From Natranaerobius thermophilus JW/NM-WN-LF (GTDB lineage: Bacteria > Bacillota > Natranaerobiia > Natranaerobiales > Natranaerobiaceae), in contig NC_010718.1 in assembly GCF_000020005.1 (NCBI RefSeq), positions 2,810,001 to 2,874,000 on the forward strand: a DNA stretch of 64,000 bases. The letters are read 5' to 3'. The position numbers and the translations under genes are program-made. Shown one piece after another: positions 51,579 through 59,850 of this stretch (position 1 is its first letter; each line of letters opens with the position of its first letter). The notes under the pieces are model-generated. The model was not told the DNA's origin. It did not search any database and saw nothing but the letters and a program-made list of their open reading frames with translations.

Positions 51579-52880
51579 TTACAAGATAATGGATGATAAT
51601 AGGAAACCTAGAACTAATGATCCCACAATAGTTAACAATCCTGGAATCATAAAGCTGTGGTTAAAGACAAATTTGCCAATTTTAGTAGTACCAGTGCGGT
51701 CAAAACCAATAGCTGCAATAATTGGGCCGTAATTTGGTAGGAAGAAATATCCATTGACTGCTGGGAACATAGCAATTAAGAATGCTGGATTAATACCCAA
51801 GGCTAGTCCAAGGGGCATTAAAGTAGTTGTAGTAGCTGCCTGACTGTTCAGTAAAATTGACATAATAAATAGTGCAAAGGCAAAGACCCATGGTGCTGTA
51901 GTTACCATTCCTTCCACAGCGGGTTCAATTACATCCATGTGAGCTTCAAAAAATGTATCGCCTAACCAGGCGATTCCAAAGATAGCAACCACGGCAACGA
52001 AACCTGCCCTAAACACACTGCCATTTGCAGCAACATCAACTTCAGCTTTACAGACAAGCAAGTGTAAAGCGGCAACTGTCAACATGATAATTTGAATGGT
52101 ATGTGGCATTGACATTGGTTCACCATCAAAAGCTGGTCTTAGTCCCTCAAATGTTCCGAAAAATACTACTGCTACAGCTGCCAATAGGAAAAGTCCTACT
52201 GATAATTTAGCTGAACTGGTAATTTCTGTTTCGGTGTCATCTTTGCTTAATGGTTTGATACCTTCCTGTAATCGTTTCTGATATTCTGGATCATCTTCTA
52301 ATTCAGGACCTTTCTTTCGGATCATAAAGGCCGTGAATAAAATAGCTATTAAAGTTGCAGGAATTGTAACACTTAAAATATTAGGCAAAGTAAATCCATG
52401 AGGTGAAAGTATCCCTACCAGAGCAACTGTTGCCGCTGAGATAGGACTGGCTACAATAGCTTGTTGTGAAGCAATAACTGCTATTGATAAAGGCCTTTCA
52501 GGCCGTACCTTCTGCTCATGAGAGACCTCGGAAATAACAGGTAGCAAGGAATAAGCAACGTGTCCTGTTCCTGCGAAGAATGTGAATGTATACGTGATTA
52601 CTGGAGCCATAAAAGTAATTAAATCAGGTTTTTTGCGTAATGCGCGTTCTGCTAATTTTACTAAATAGTCCATACCTCCAGCTGCTTGAAGAGTTGAAGC
52701 AGCAGTTACAACAGCTACTATCATCAACATTACATTAATCGGTGGTGATGTAGGTTCTAAATTGAATATAAAAGTCATAATGGCTAGACCTACGCCACCC
52801 ATAGCACCTAGACCTATTCCACCAATTCGTGCACCAACCAAAATCGCCAACAGTACGATAGCAAATTGTACGAATAACAC
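51579..52880 (-). CDS. anaerobic C4-dicarboxylate exchanger (DcuA/DcuB family)
   Basis: A 433-residue membrane protein with about 10-12 helices. Dcu features: GARIGGIGLGAMGGVGLAIM (about 16-35), AAGGMDYLVKLAERALRKKP, FAGTGHVAYSLLPVISEVS and ASQQAIVASPISAATVALVGIL. Dcu carriers swap succinate for fumarate, malate or aspartate in anaerobic fumarate respiration. The gene lies 175 bp behind the flavin oxidoreductase gene of the redox cluster and before the aspartase route ends, fitting aspartate-in, succinate-out exchange. The start is GTG 52880 behind GGAAGG. DcuA versus DcuB is not decided. Confidence 0.92.
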   Translation of the reverse strand: MLFVQFAIVLLAILVGARIGGIGLGAMGGVGLAIMTFIFNLEPTSPPINVMLMIVAVVTAASTLQAAGGMDYLVKLAERALRKKPDLITFMAPVITYTFTFFAGTGHVAYSLLPVISEVSHEQKVRPERPLSIAVIASQQAIVASPISAATVALVGILSPHGFTLPNILSVTIPATLIAILFTAFMIRKKGPELEDDPEYQKRLQEGIKPLSKDDTETEITSSAKLSVGLFLLAAVAVVFFGTFEGLRPAFDGEPMSMPHTIQIIMLTVAALHLLVCKAEVDVAANGSVFRAGFVAVVAIFGIAWLGDTFFEAHMDVIEPAVEGMVTTAPWVFAFALFIMSILLNSQAATTTTLMPLGLALGINPAFLIAMFPAVNGYFFLPNYGPIIAAIGFDRTGTTKIGKFVFNHSFMIPGLLTIVGSLVLGFLLSSIIL

Positions 52881-53055
52881 TGTAACACCTTCCTTTTATT
52901 ATTCATAATCGTTTTTGTTATCCCTTTCACATCTTGATGAAAAAAATTACCTAGAAAAACTTGTAAATACGCTTAACTTAAAAATTATGAATGAAATTTA
53001 TCACCCCCCAATTAGTTAAAAATTTTAGACATAAAGTGCTTATTTTGATAGGCCT

Positions 53056-53874
53056 TTAAAATTCAGCTTTTAATTGATTCAATTCTTTCAGATAGAAAAC
53101 AGGACCATCTTTGCATACATACTGATCGTCTATATTACAGCGACCGCACTTACCAACACCGCATTTCATTTTGTACTCCAAGGTTGTTACGATCTGATCA
53201 TCTTTAAAGCCTAGTCTTTCTAATGTCTGAAGTACGAATTTGATCATAATAGGTGGACCGCAAGTAATTGCTACTGTATTTTCAGGGCTAGGAACTAGCT
53301 CCTCCAGGTATTGAGGAACAAAGCCTACAAAGCCATCCCAACCAGGACTCTCAACATCTACTGATAGATTGACCTGGAAATTATCTTCTTGAGGCCAATT
53401 CTCGTAGATATCTCTTTCAAAGATTAGATCTTCAGGAGTTCTGGCCCCGTAGATCAACTGTAAATCACCATAATCCTCTTTGTGATCCAGACTATATTTG
53501 ATTAATGATCTCAAGGGGGCGAGTCCAATGCCCCCACCAATAAACAATAAGTTCTTACCTTTGAGATCGTTTACTGGAAAGTGATTCCCGTAGGGGCCAC
53601 GAATCCCAAGTTCTTGCCCCTCTTCAATATTGTGCAAAGCCTCAGTAACTTGACCAACCCGTTTTATACTAAAATCTAAATATTCTCTTTCAGGTGGTGA
53701 ACTAATGGAGAAAAGAGCTTCTCCGACTCCAAAGAGGGAGAGCATGGCACATTGTCCTGGCATATGCTCTATTTTTTCTTCAGGTTCAACACGAAAAGTT
53801 TTAACATCATTACTTTCTGTAATAATTTCTTTTACTTTAGCTGAAACTGGAATTAATGGGTTATTATTACACAA
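53056..53874 (-). CDS. FAD/NAD-binding oxidoreductase subunit (FlxA-like)
   Basis: A 272-residue flavoprotein of the ferredoxin-NAD(P) reductase fold. FAD-binding PGQCAMLSLFGVGEALFSISS, NAD-binding LLFIGGGIGLAPLRSLI and TCGPPIMIKFVLQ, and a C-terminal [2Fe-2S] motif CGVGKCGRCNIDDQYVC. It resembles FlxA, sulfhydrogenase gamma and AsrB proteins, and would take electrons from NADH into the Flx-Hdr complex. TTG 53874, 6 nt behind GGAGGGG, is preferred over TTG 53889, which lies before that site. It overlaps the flxB-like gene by 8 bp. Confidence 0.87.
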   Translation of the reverse strand: MCNNNPLIPVSAKVKEIITESNDVKTFRVEPEEKIEHMPGQCAMLSLFGVGEALFSISSPPEREYLDFSIKRVGQVTEALHNIEEGQELGIRGPYGNHFPVNDLKGKNLLFIGGGIGLAPLRSLIKYSLDHKEDYGDLQLIYGARTPEDLIFERDIYENWPQEDNFQVNLSVDVESPGWDGFVGFVPQYLEELVPSPENTVAITCGPPIMIKFVLQTLERLGFKDDQIVTTLEYKMKCGVGKCGRCNIDDQYVCKDGPVFYLKELNQLKAEF

Positions 53875-54946
53875 ACTTCTCCCCTCCAATCCTTTTCAAA
53901 ACAGTATTTATGGATATACCAACAGGACAGTTTTGTGCACAGCGTCCGCAACCAACACAAGCTATTGGCCCTTGTTTTTTTACGAAGTAATTTAATTTAT
54001 GGAAAAATCGGTTCTTGATTCTATCTGCTTTCTGGGGTCTGGGATTGTGTCCTCCAGCCATATTTGTGTAATCTGAAAACATGCATGAATCCCAGGTGCG
54101 ATATCTCACGCCTTGATTTTGACGATAAAAATCCTGGATATCATAACAGTGACAAGTTGGACAATAATAGGTGCAAATACCGCATCCCATACAGCGTAAG
54201 GCCAGTTCATCCCAAATGTTGTCATCAAATAAATCTTCCATTACATCCTTCACTTCTTCGGGGGATAGTTCTTCAACTTGTTCCCTCTCTTGATTGGATA
54301 GTTCCTTTGAAGCACTTTCCGGTAGATCATTTAATTGTTCAACAAGTTCACTTTGTGCTAACTTTTCTAGGAGTTTTCTCCCCTTATCACTATTAGATTT
54401 TAAAAAGACTTGATTACCCTGGGTAGTTTCTTCACCTTTTATTAAATATATATCAGCAAGTTCCGGTGCGGTTCTGTTTATGCCAAACTCGTCACACATG
54501 CAGTTTGGACCCTTTTGGGCACAAACCGTGGATATCAATATGGTTTTTTCCCTGTTCTCTTGATAGAAGGTATCTACTGGTTCCTCTAAAAAGACCTTGT
54601 CAATCATACCAATGCTTTCTATATCACAGGGTTTTCCACCCAATACTACTCGGGTTGTATTATCACCTTCAATGGTGGAAAACTCTACTCGATCCTGTTC
54701 ACGGCTAAATTTCAAGTAAGCCTCTGAATCATGAAATACAAAGGATTTCACCGGATACAAAGTAGGTTGATTTTGAAAGAGAATATCAGTGACAGAATCG
54801 ACCTCTTCTTCTGTTATTTGATTTAGAGGCAAAAAGGTTTCGGTGTCATCTTGAGTAACTGGGCAATATACTTGATAATCTTGTTCTAATTCTTTGAATG
54901 CCTCCAAAAGTTGTGCCGTGGAATTCAACTTTATTATTTGGCTCAT
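53867..54946 (-). CDS. 4Fe-4S dicluster redox subunit (FlxB/AsrA-like)
   Basis: A 359-residue iron-sulfur protein. The C-terminal part holds two cluster motifs: CMGCGICTYYCPTCHCYDI (about 252-270) and CVGCGRCAQNCPVGI (about 335-349). Upstream Cys residues in CAQKGPNCMCDEFG also look like ligands. The fold matches AsrA and sulfhydrogenase beta subunits, which carry electrons between an FAD/NAD subunit and the rest of the complex. ATG 54946 shares one base with the preceding stop (TAATG), behind AAGGAGG. Part of a gapless run of four flx-type genes. Confidence 0.86.
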   Translation of the reverse strand: MSQIIKLNSTAQLLEAFKELEQDYQVYCPVTQDDTETFLPLNQITEEEVDSVTDILFQNQPTLYPVKSFVFHDSEAYLKFSREQDRVEFSTIEGDNTTRVVLGGKPCDIESIGMIDKVFLEEPVDTFYQENREKTILISTVCAQKGPNCMCDEFGINRTAPELADIYLIKGEETTQGNQVFLKSNSDKGRKLLEKLAQSELVEQLNDLPESASKELSNQEREQVEELSPEEVKDVMEDLFDDNIWDELALRCMGCGICTYYCPTCHCYDIQDFYRQNQGVRYRTWDSCMFSDYTNMAGGHNPRPQKADRIKNRFFHKLNYFVKKQGPIACVGCGRCAQNCPVGISINTVLKRIGGEKFV

Positions 54947-55965
54947 TATTTCTCCTCCTTTTCGAAGGGATCCGGATCATCAGCATTAGCTTGAGACAAC
55001 GGTGCTGGTAACTCGTCTATACCTGGCGTATATTCACCGTAGTAGTTTTCTAATTCTTTAACTAGTTTTTGATTTAGTAAGTGCAATGGAATATTTTCAG
55101 GACAAACCCTTGAACACTCACCACAGCCAACACAGCGATCGGATACATGAAATGCCCTGATAACATGATAAAATTGATGCTGGGCAAGTTGATCCGTAGC
55201 TTTATCTAAATAATCAGGGTTTTCTCTATCAAATAAACAAACTCTACAGGTACAAACAGGACATGCATTACGACAACTGTAACATCGTTTACATCTATTC
55301 AACTGTTTTTTCCAGAATTCGAACCGCTCTTCTTCCGACAATTTTTCTAGTTCCCCAATATTAGTAAAACTTTCTTCATGACTGTAAGTTTGATTGTCTA
55401 AAAAAGCCTTGGGTTCTCCTTCTTCAATTAATGTATCCACTTGGTCCTTGGAAGGAGTAGGATGTTCACAGGTTAAACAAAATGGTGAAACTACTTGCTG
55501 ATATGAAACTTCTTGGGAACTTGTAGCACAATTTGAACCATTAGTTGTGTTGATGGTAATTTTATCTTCCTGTAGTACAACATCTACCTGGCTTAAATCG
55601 CATCCGGCCTGTTTAGCCAAAGCATCTCTTCGAATGATTCCTGGACAGTTAACACCAATTAGATATAGATTATCTCTGTTAACCCGACTTTCTTCTAGCA
55701 TTAGCTTAAGTGCTCGAGAGTCACAACCTTTCAAAACTAGAGCAATTTTTTTACTTTGGAAGTTATCTTCCAAGAGGTACTTGGATAAGGCCTTGTCACT
55801 AAAACCGTCAAAGACCAGGTTTTCTACATCTTCTTCAGAACTAGCCACAAAGGGAACTGTTTGATATGGCAGTTCCCCTTGAGTATATCCTAAGACCATA
55901 TCTACTTGGCCTGAACTCAATAGATTTTTGGCTATTTTTCTCAATTCTGCTGTTATTTTTTGCAT
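54946..55965 (-). CDS. 4Fe-4S redox subunit (FlxC-like, FrhB-type N-terminus)
   Basis: A 339-residue iron-sulfur protein. The N-terminal part resembles the F420-hydrogenase beta/FrhB fold (KIALVLKGCDSRALKLML, NLYLIGVNCPGIIRRDAL). The C-terminal part carries CKRCYSCRNACPVCTCRVC (about 228-246) and CVGCGECSRVCPENI (about 282-296). FlxC proteins link NADH oxidation to HdrA. It overlaps the flxD-like gene by 13 bp. The number of clusters, two or more, follows from the Cys count. Confidence 0.85.
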   Translation of the reverse strand: MQKITAELRKIAKNLLSSGQVDMVLGYTQGELPYQTVPFVASSEEDVENLVFDGFSDKALSKYLLEDNFQSKKIALVLKGCDSRALKLMLEESRVNRDNLYLIGVNCPGIIRRDALAKQAGCDLSQVDVVLQEDKITINTTNGSNCATSSQEVSYQQVVSPFCLTCEHPTPSKDQVDTLIEEGEPKAFLDNQTYSHEESFTNIGELEKLSEEERFEFWKKQLNRCKRCYSCRNACPVCTCRVCLFDRENPDYLDKATDQLAQHQFYHVIRAFHVSDRCVGCGECSRVCPENIPLHLLNQKLVKELENYYGEYTPGIDELPAPLSQANADDPDPFEKEEK

Positions 55966-56387
55966 CTCATATCCCTCACTTTGTCCGCAGCACCAAGTTT
56001 TTTAAGTCTTTCATTAAAGTTTTCGACAGTGTCTTTAAATTTGGCTGCTTCGTTACCGGATATCCATTTAACTAGCAATCTATCTGATGAGATTCCCATA
56101 AAGTCTAGAACTTTTTGCATTAAAATCATACGTCTTCGGGTATGATAGTTACCCGTATTGTAATGACAGTCTCCCGGATGACATCCTGCTACCATCACCC
56201 CATCAGCGCCGTTTTGAAATGCACGCATGACCAGGGGAACTTCCACTCTACTAGAGCACGGTACGCGGATTATGCGGATGTTTTCAGGATATTTGAGCCT
56301 TCCTGTACCCGCCAGGTCAGCTCCGGCATAACTACACCAGTTACAACAAAAAGCTACAATTTTTGGCTCGAAATTTTGCTGTGTCAC
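55953..56387 (-). CDS. MvhD/FlxD-type [2Fe-2S] electron-transfer subunit
   Basis: A 144-residue protein passing electrons to HdrA. Conserved Cys sites: FCCNWCSYAGADLAG, VPCSSRVEVPLVMRAFQNGADGVMVAGCHPGDCHY. This is the MvhD fold (hydrogenase iron-sulfur subunit delta). The true start is GTG 56387, about 8 nt behind GGAGGTGG and overlapping the hdrA stop as GTGA; the longer frame to 56486 overlaps hdrA by about 100 bp. The tight overlap suggests a fixed ratio with HdrA. Confidence 0.92.
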   Translation of the reverse strand: MTQQNFEPKIVAFCCNWCSYAGADLAGTGRLKYPENIRIIRVPCSSRVEVPLVMRAFQNGADGVMVAGCHPGDCHYNTGNYHTRRRMILMQKVLDFMGISSDRLLVKWISGNEAAKFKDTVENFNERLKKLGAADKVRDMRCKK

Positions 56388-58360
56388 AGGGTATCCACCT
56401 CCGCCATAAGTTGTTTGCTGGTAAATCCACCTAGATCCATAGCTCCACTTCTGCAAAGCCCGGCACAAGCACCGCATCCTTGACAAAGGGCTCTGTTTAC
56501 GGAAGCGACGGGTCGCTGTCTAACTTCTCCAGCCACTTTTTCTTCCACATGATCTTGGCTGATAGCTTCATAAGGACAAACTGTTTTACATTGCATACAG
56601 CCGCTGCAAATATCTGTATTAACTATGGCAGTGGTCGGTACACTCTTGACCTGGCCTTTATTAAAGAGAGTGATGACTTTGGCAGAGGCTCCACTGGCCT
56701 GAGCGACTGTTTCTGGAATATCCTTTGGTCCCTGACACACGCCGGCCAGGTATACCCCCTGGGCTTGAGTCTCGACGGGCCGCAATTTGGGATGGGCTTC
56801 TGAAAAGAAACCATTTTGGTCTACGGATATCCCCAGTACTGTAGCCACATCTTGAGAATCAGGTTTTGGTTCTATGCTAGAAGCCAAGACCACTAAATCG
56901 GCTTCAATCTCTACCTGTTCTCCCAGGGAACTGTCATAACCACGGACTAGTAATCGATTGTTATCATCTTCTAAAGGTTCAACTTTAGAAACTTGTCCTC
57001 TTAGATAATTAGCACCTTGCTGTCTAGCTCTTTCGTAAAACTCTTCGTAATCCTTACCAGCAGTTCTAACATCTATATTGAACACGAAATTTTCAGTTTC
57101 TGGGAACTTTTCACTCATGAGCAGTGTATGCTTGGCTGTGTACAGGCAACAAACCTTAGAACAGTAAGGGTTACCTTCATTTCTATCCCGGGAGCCTACA
57201 CACTGGATAAAGGCTATCCTCTTGGGTGTTTCACCGTTTGACGGTCTAACTACCTTTCCACCCGTTGGCCCTGAGGCATTTAACATTCTTTCTAATTCCA
57301 GGCTGGTAATCACATCGGAATGATCACCGTAGCAGTACTCTCCAAGCTCCACTGGCTTTTTCAAGTCAAATCCTGTAGCGGCAACTATAGCTCCATATTC
57401 ATTTTCGATAATTTCATCCTGTTCTTCATAGTCGATAGCCCCGGTAGGACAAATCTTCTGGCAGACACCGCATTTACCTGTTTGGAAATAAATACAGTTT
57501 TCTCTATCCAGAACAGGTTTGTTAGGCACGGCCTGGGGGAATAAAGTATAGATTGCTTTACGCTTGCTGTTTCCTTCATCGAATTCATTGTCAACCTTTT
57601 TAGGACATTTTGCCATACAGTCACCGCATCCGTTACATTTATCGGGTTTGACGCTTTTAGCCTTTTGCTTAATACGAACTTTAAAGTTTCCAACATATCC
57701 AGATAAATCTTCTATCTCAGAATAGGTATAGAGATTGATATTCTCGTGGGAAGCTGCTTCAACCATTTTCGGTGTCAATATACAAGCCGAGCAATCCAAT
57801 GTTGGAAAGGTTTTATCGAATTGGGCCATTCTACCGCCAATTGATGGTTCTTTTTCAACCAGATCGACTGGATACCCCGCTTCCGCTATATCTAAAGCAG
57901 CTTGAATACCTGCTATACCACCACCGACTACTAAGGCTCGTTTATTAACATCTAAGAGATCAGATGTTAAAGGTATTGAATGATAAGACTTGGCAACAGC
58001 TTTTTGTACTAGCTCGGTAGCTTTTTCCGTAGCCTTGTCTTTATCAGAATGTACCCATGAACACTGTTCTCTAATATTTGCTATCTCAACATAAAAAGGA
58101 TTTAAACCCTGTTCTTCTAAAAGCTTCTGGAATGTCGGTTCGTGCATACGTGGGGAACAGGCACCAATAACTACTCGGTCCAAGTTATGCTCGGCAATTG
58201 CGTCTCTAATATCGGCCTGTCCTACTTCAGAGCAAAGATACTGCACATCCTGGGAATAAACAACCCTAGGCATTCTTTTAGCTTCTTGAGCTACACGTTC
58301 AACATCCACCATATTTTTAATATTACTGCCACACCAGCAGATGAATACTCCTATTCTCAT
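56384..58360 (-). CDS. hdrA: heterodisulfide reductase subunit A-like flavoprotein
   Basis: A 658-residue FAD/iron-sulfur protein and the likely bifurcation centre. The N-terminal domain starts GVFICWCGSNIKNMVDVERV. The FAD site is RALVVGGGIAGIQAALDIA with the following GGRMAQFDKTFPTLDCSACILTPKM. Cluster motifs are CNGCGDCMAKCP, CGVCQKICP, CSGCMQCKTVCP and CQGCGACAGLC. This order is that of HdrA of methanogens and of sulfate reducers with FlxABCD. It starts at ATG 58360 behind GAGGG, 40 bp after hdrC. Confidence 0.94.
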   Translation of the reverse strand: MRIGVFICWCGSNIKNMVDVERVAQEAKRMPRVVYSQDVQYLCSEVGQADIRDAIAEHNLDRVVIGACSPRMHEPTFQKLLEEQGLNPFYVEIANIREQCSWVHSDKDKATEKATELVQKAVAKSYHSIPLTSDLLDVNKRALVVGGGIAGIQAALDIAEAGYPVDLVEKEPSIGGRMAQFDKTFPTLDCSACILTPKMVEAASHENINLYTYSEIEDLSGYVGNFKVRIKQKAKSVKPDKCNGCGDCMAKCPKKVDNEFDEGNSKRKAIYTLFPQAVPNKPVLDRENCIYFQTGKCGVCQKICPTGAIDYEEQDEIIENEYGAIVAATGFDLKKPVELGEYCYGDHSDVITSLELERMLNASGPTGGKVVRPSNGETPKRIAFIQCVGSRDRNEGNPYCSKVCCLYTAKHTLLMSEKFPETENFVFNIDVRTAGKDYEEFYERARQQGANYLRGQVSKVEPLEDDNNRLLVRGYDSSLGEQVEIEADLVVLASSIEPKPDSQDVATVLGISVDQNGFFSEAHPKLRPVETQAQGVYLAGVCQGPKDIPETVAQASGASAKVITLFNKGQVKSVPTTAIVNTDICSGCMQCKTVCPYEAISQDHVEEKVAGEVRQRPVASVNRALCQGCGACAGLCRSGAMDLGGFTSKQLMAEVDTL

Positions 58361-58400
58361 TGTTTCCCTCCTCTACTCGCAGCTTGATAGCAGCTTGTCT

Positions 58401-58790
58401 TTATCGTCTAAATTTCCTCATGGAAGCAATTAAAGCTTGTCTTGGAACTCCTTTAGTGTCTAAAATTTCTACTTTGCCCTGATCACGCTCGCGCAGCAAC
58501 ATGGCTCGGAACCCTTCCATGATTTTAGCAGGTTCTAAATCCCGAGGACACCGGCTTGAACAAGCCATACATGAAGCACAGACCCATAAAGTCTTACTGT
58601 TAAAAACTTGATCATACAAACCCATTTTGGCACGCAACATTATTTGATGTGGATAATAATCCATATATTCGGTTAACGGGCAACCCGCACTACATTTCAT
58701 GCACTGATAACAATCTTTAACATTTTTTTGAGTAATGTCCATTAACTCTTCATGTTCACGGTTGTTTGCTGTCTTTGTGGGAAATCGCAC
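58401..58790 (-). CDS. hdrC: heterodisulfide reductase subunit C-like iron-sulfur protein
   Basis: A 129-residue small protein with two [4Fe-4S] motifs: CYQCMKCSAGCP (about 27-38) and CASCMACSSRCP (about 71-82). It ferries electrons between HdrA and HdrB. The start is GTG 58790, 9 nt after GGGAGG; an internal ATG at codon 17 is possible. The 94-bp gap to hdrB contains short ATCCAG repeats. Confidence 0.92.
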   Translation of the reverse strand: MRFPTKTANNREHEELMDITQKNVKDCYQCMKCSAGCPLTEYMDYYPHQIMLRAKMGLYDQVFNSKTLWVCASCMACSSRCPRDLEPAKIMEGFRAMLLRERDQGKVEILDTKGVPRQALIASMRKFRR

Positions 58791-58884
58791 CCTTGTAAGC
58801 CTCCCTTCATTATCAAATCATTATCCAGTTATCCAGATATCCAGACATCTAGAAGTGGCCGTTCAAATTTAGTAATTAGCTTTA

Positions 58885-59715
58885 TTAATTGGCTGCCAAG
58901 TTAATTTTTTGATTTTCAATATATTCTAAACCGCCAAAAGCGCGCAATATTGGGGCTGTTATATAACTAACCGGAAGCTTGTCTTCTTCATCCAAGTCTT
59001 TTTGACAGTATTCCAAGTTGTGTTTACATAGAGGACAGGCTGTTACCATTTCTGTCGCCCCAGCTTCCTTGGCCGATTGGATAATTTTGAGACTAGCGCT
59101 GTTACTGACATTTTCCTGTTGGGCTACATGATAGGAACCACAACAATCTGTGCGATAAGGATATTTAATGGCCTGTGCACCAAGGGATTCAAGAATTTCA
59201 TCCATGAGCCGGGGGTTTTCTGCATCTAAAAGCCCCAGCTCAGATTCTGGGCGCAACAGCAGGCACCCGTAATAACAAGCTATCTTTTCCCCTTCCAGGG
59301 GTTTTTCCACCTGTTTTTTCAAGGCATCATAACCGGCGTAATCTCTTAGAACTTCTATCAAGTGATACACTTTTGTTGAACCGTCGTATTCATCTTCCAA
59401 ATAATTTTCGACTCGTTTTTTGGCTTCCTGATCTTGATTCATTCTATTATTAACACGTTTTAATACGTGGTAACAGGCACTGCAAAGAGTTAACAGCCCT
59501 TCTCTGTCTTCTTCCTGTGTTCTTTTCAGAGCTCTCACTGAAGACAGTAATGGCATGTATTCGTCACTTGTTAAGGGATAAATTGCTCCACAACATTCCC
59601 ATTCGGCTAATTCCTCCACTTTTACCCCTAATGCTGTTAGAATAGCCAAGGACTCTCGTTCAAAACCGTCATCCTGTTGAGCTCTGACAGTACAACCCGG
59701 ATAGTATCCTAACAT
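58885..59715 (-). CDS. hdrB: heterodisulfide reductase subunit B-like CCG-domain protein
   Basis: A 276-residue catalytic subunit candidate. Two CCG motifs are present: WECCGAIY (about 41-48), with upstream PGCTV and CSACYHVL, and RTDCCGSYHVA (about 190-200), with VTACPLCKHNL behind. In methanogen HdrB these bind the noncubane clusters that split a disulfide. What it reduces here is unknown: no CoM or CoB synthesis is expected, so it may act on DsrC-like proteins or pass electrons to the fumarate reductase next door. ATG 59715 lies behind GGGAG. Confidence 0.92.
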   Translation of the reverse strand: MLGYYPGCTVRAQQDDGFERESLAILTALGVKVEELAEWECCGAIYPLTSDEYMPLLSSVRALKRTQEEDREGLLTLCSACYHVLKRVNNRMNQDQEAKKRVENYLEDEYDGSTKVYHLIEVLRDYAGYDALKKQVEKPLEGEKIACYYGCLLLRPESELGLLDAENPRLMDEILESLGAQAIKYPYRTDCCGSYHVAQQENVSNSASLKIIQSAKEAGATEMVTACPLCKHNLEYCQKDLDEEDKLPVSYITAPILRAFGGLEYIENQKINLAAN

Positions 59716-59850
59716 ATTACCAACTCCCTGTTTTCATAGTTTAGATATCCAAAGGATTTTCCTTATTATTAGCTTTTGCTACGCAAAAGCTATTCCGTTA
59801 CTGTACCGTTACTATTAATATTAATGTTAATGTCAATGTTACTGTTGATG
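59716..59850 (-). repeat. short intergenic stretch with simple repeats
   Basis: Between frdA and hdrB lie a hairpin (AGCTTTTG/CAAAAGCT near 59769-59789) and, at 59806-59850, a run of near-repeats of the type GTTAATGT and GTTACTGTTGAT. The hairpin has no good T run. These may be slippage-derived and affect spacing only. Confidence 0.5.

Noticed and set aside
58805-58860. ATCCAG repeats between hdrC and hdrB
   Set aside because: Only a few imperfect copies over about 40 bases; no link to a known regulatory site and no CRISPR-like spacing.
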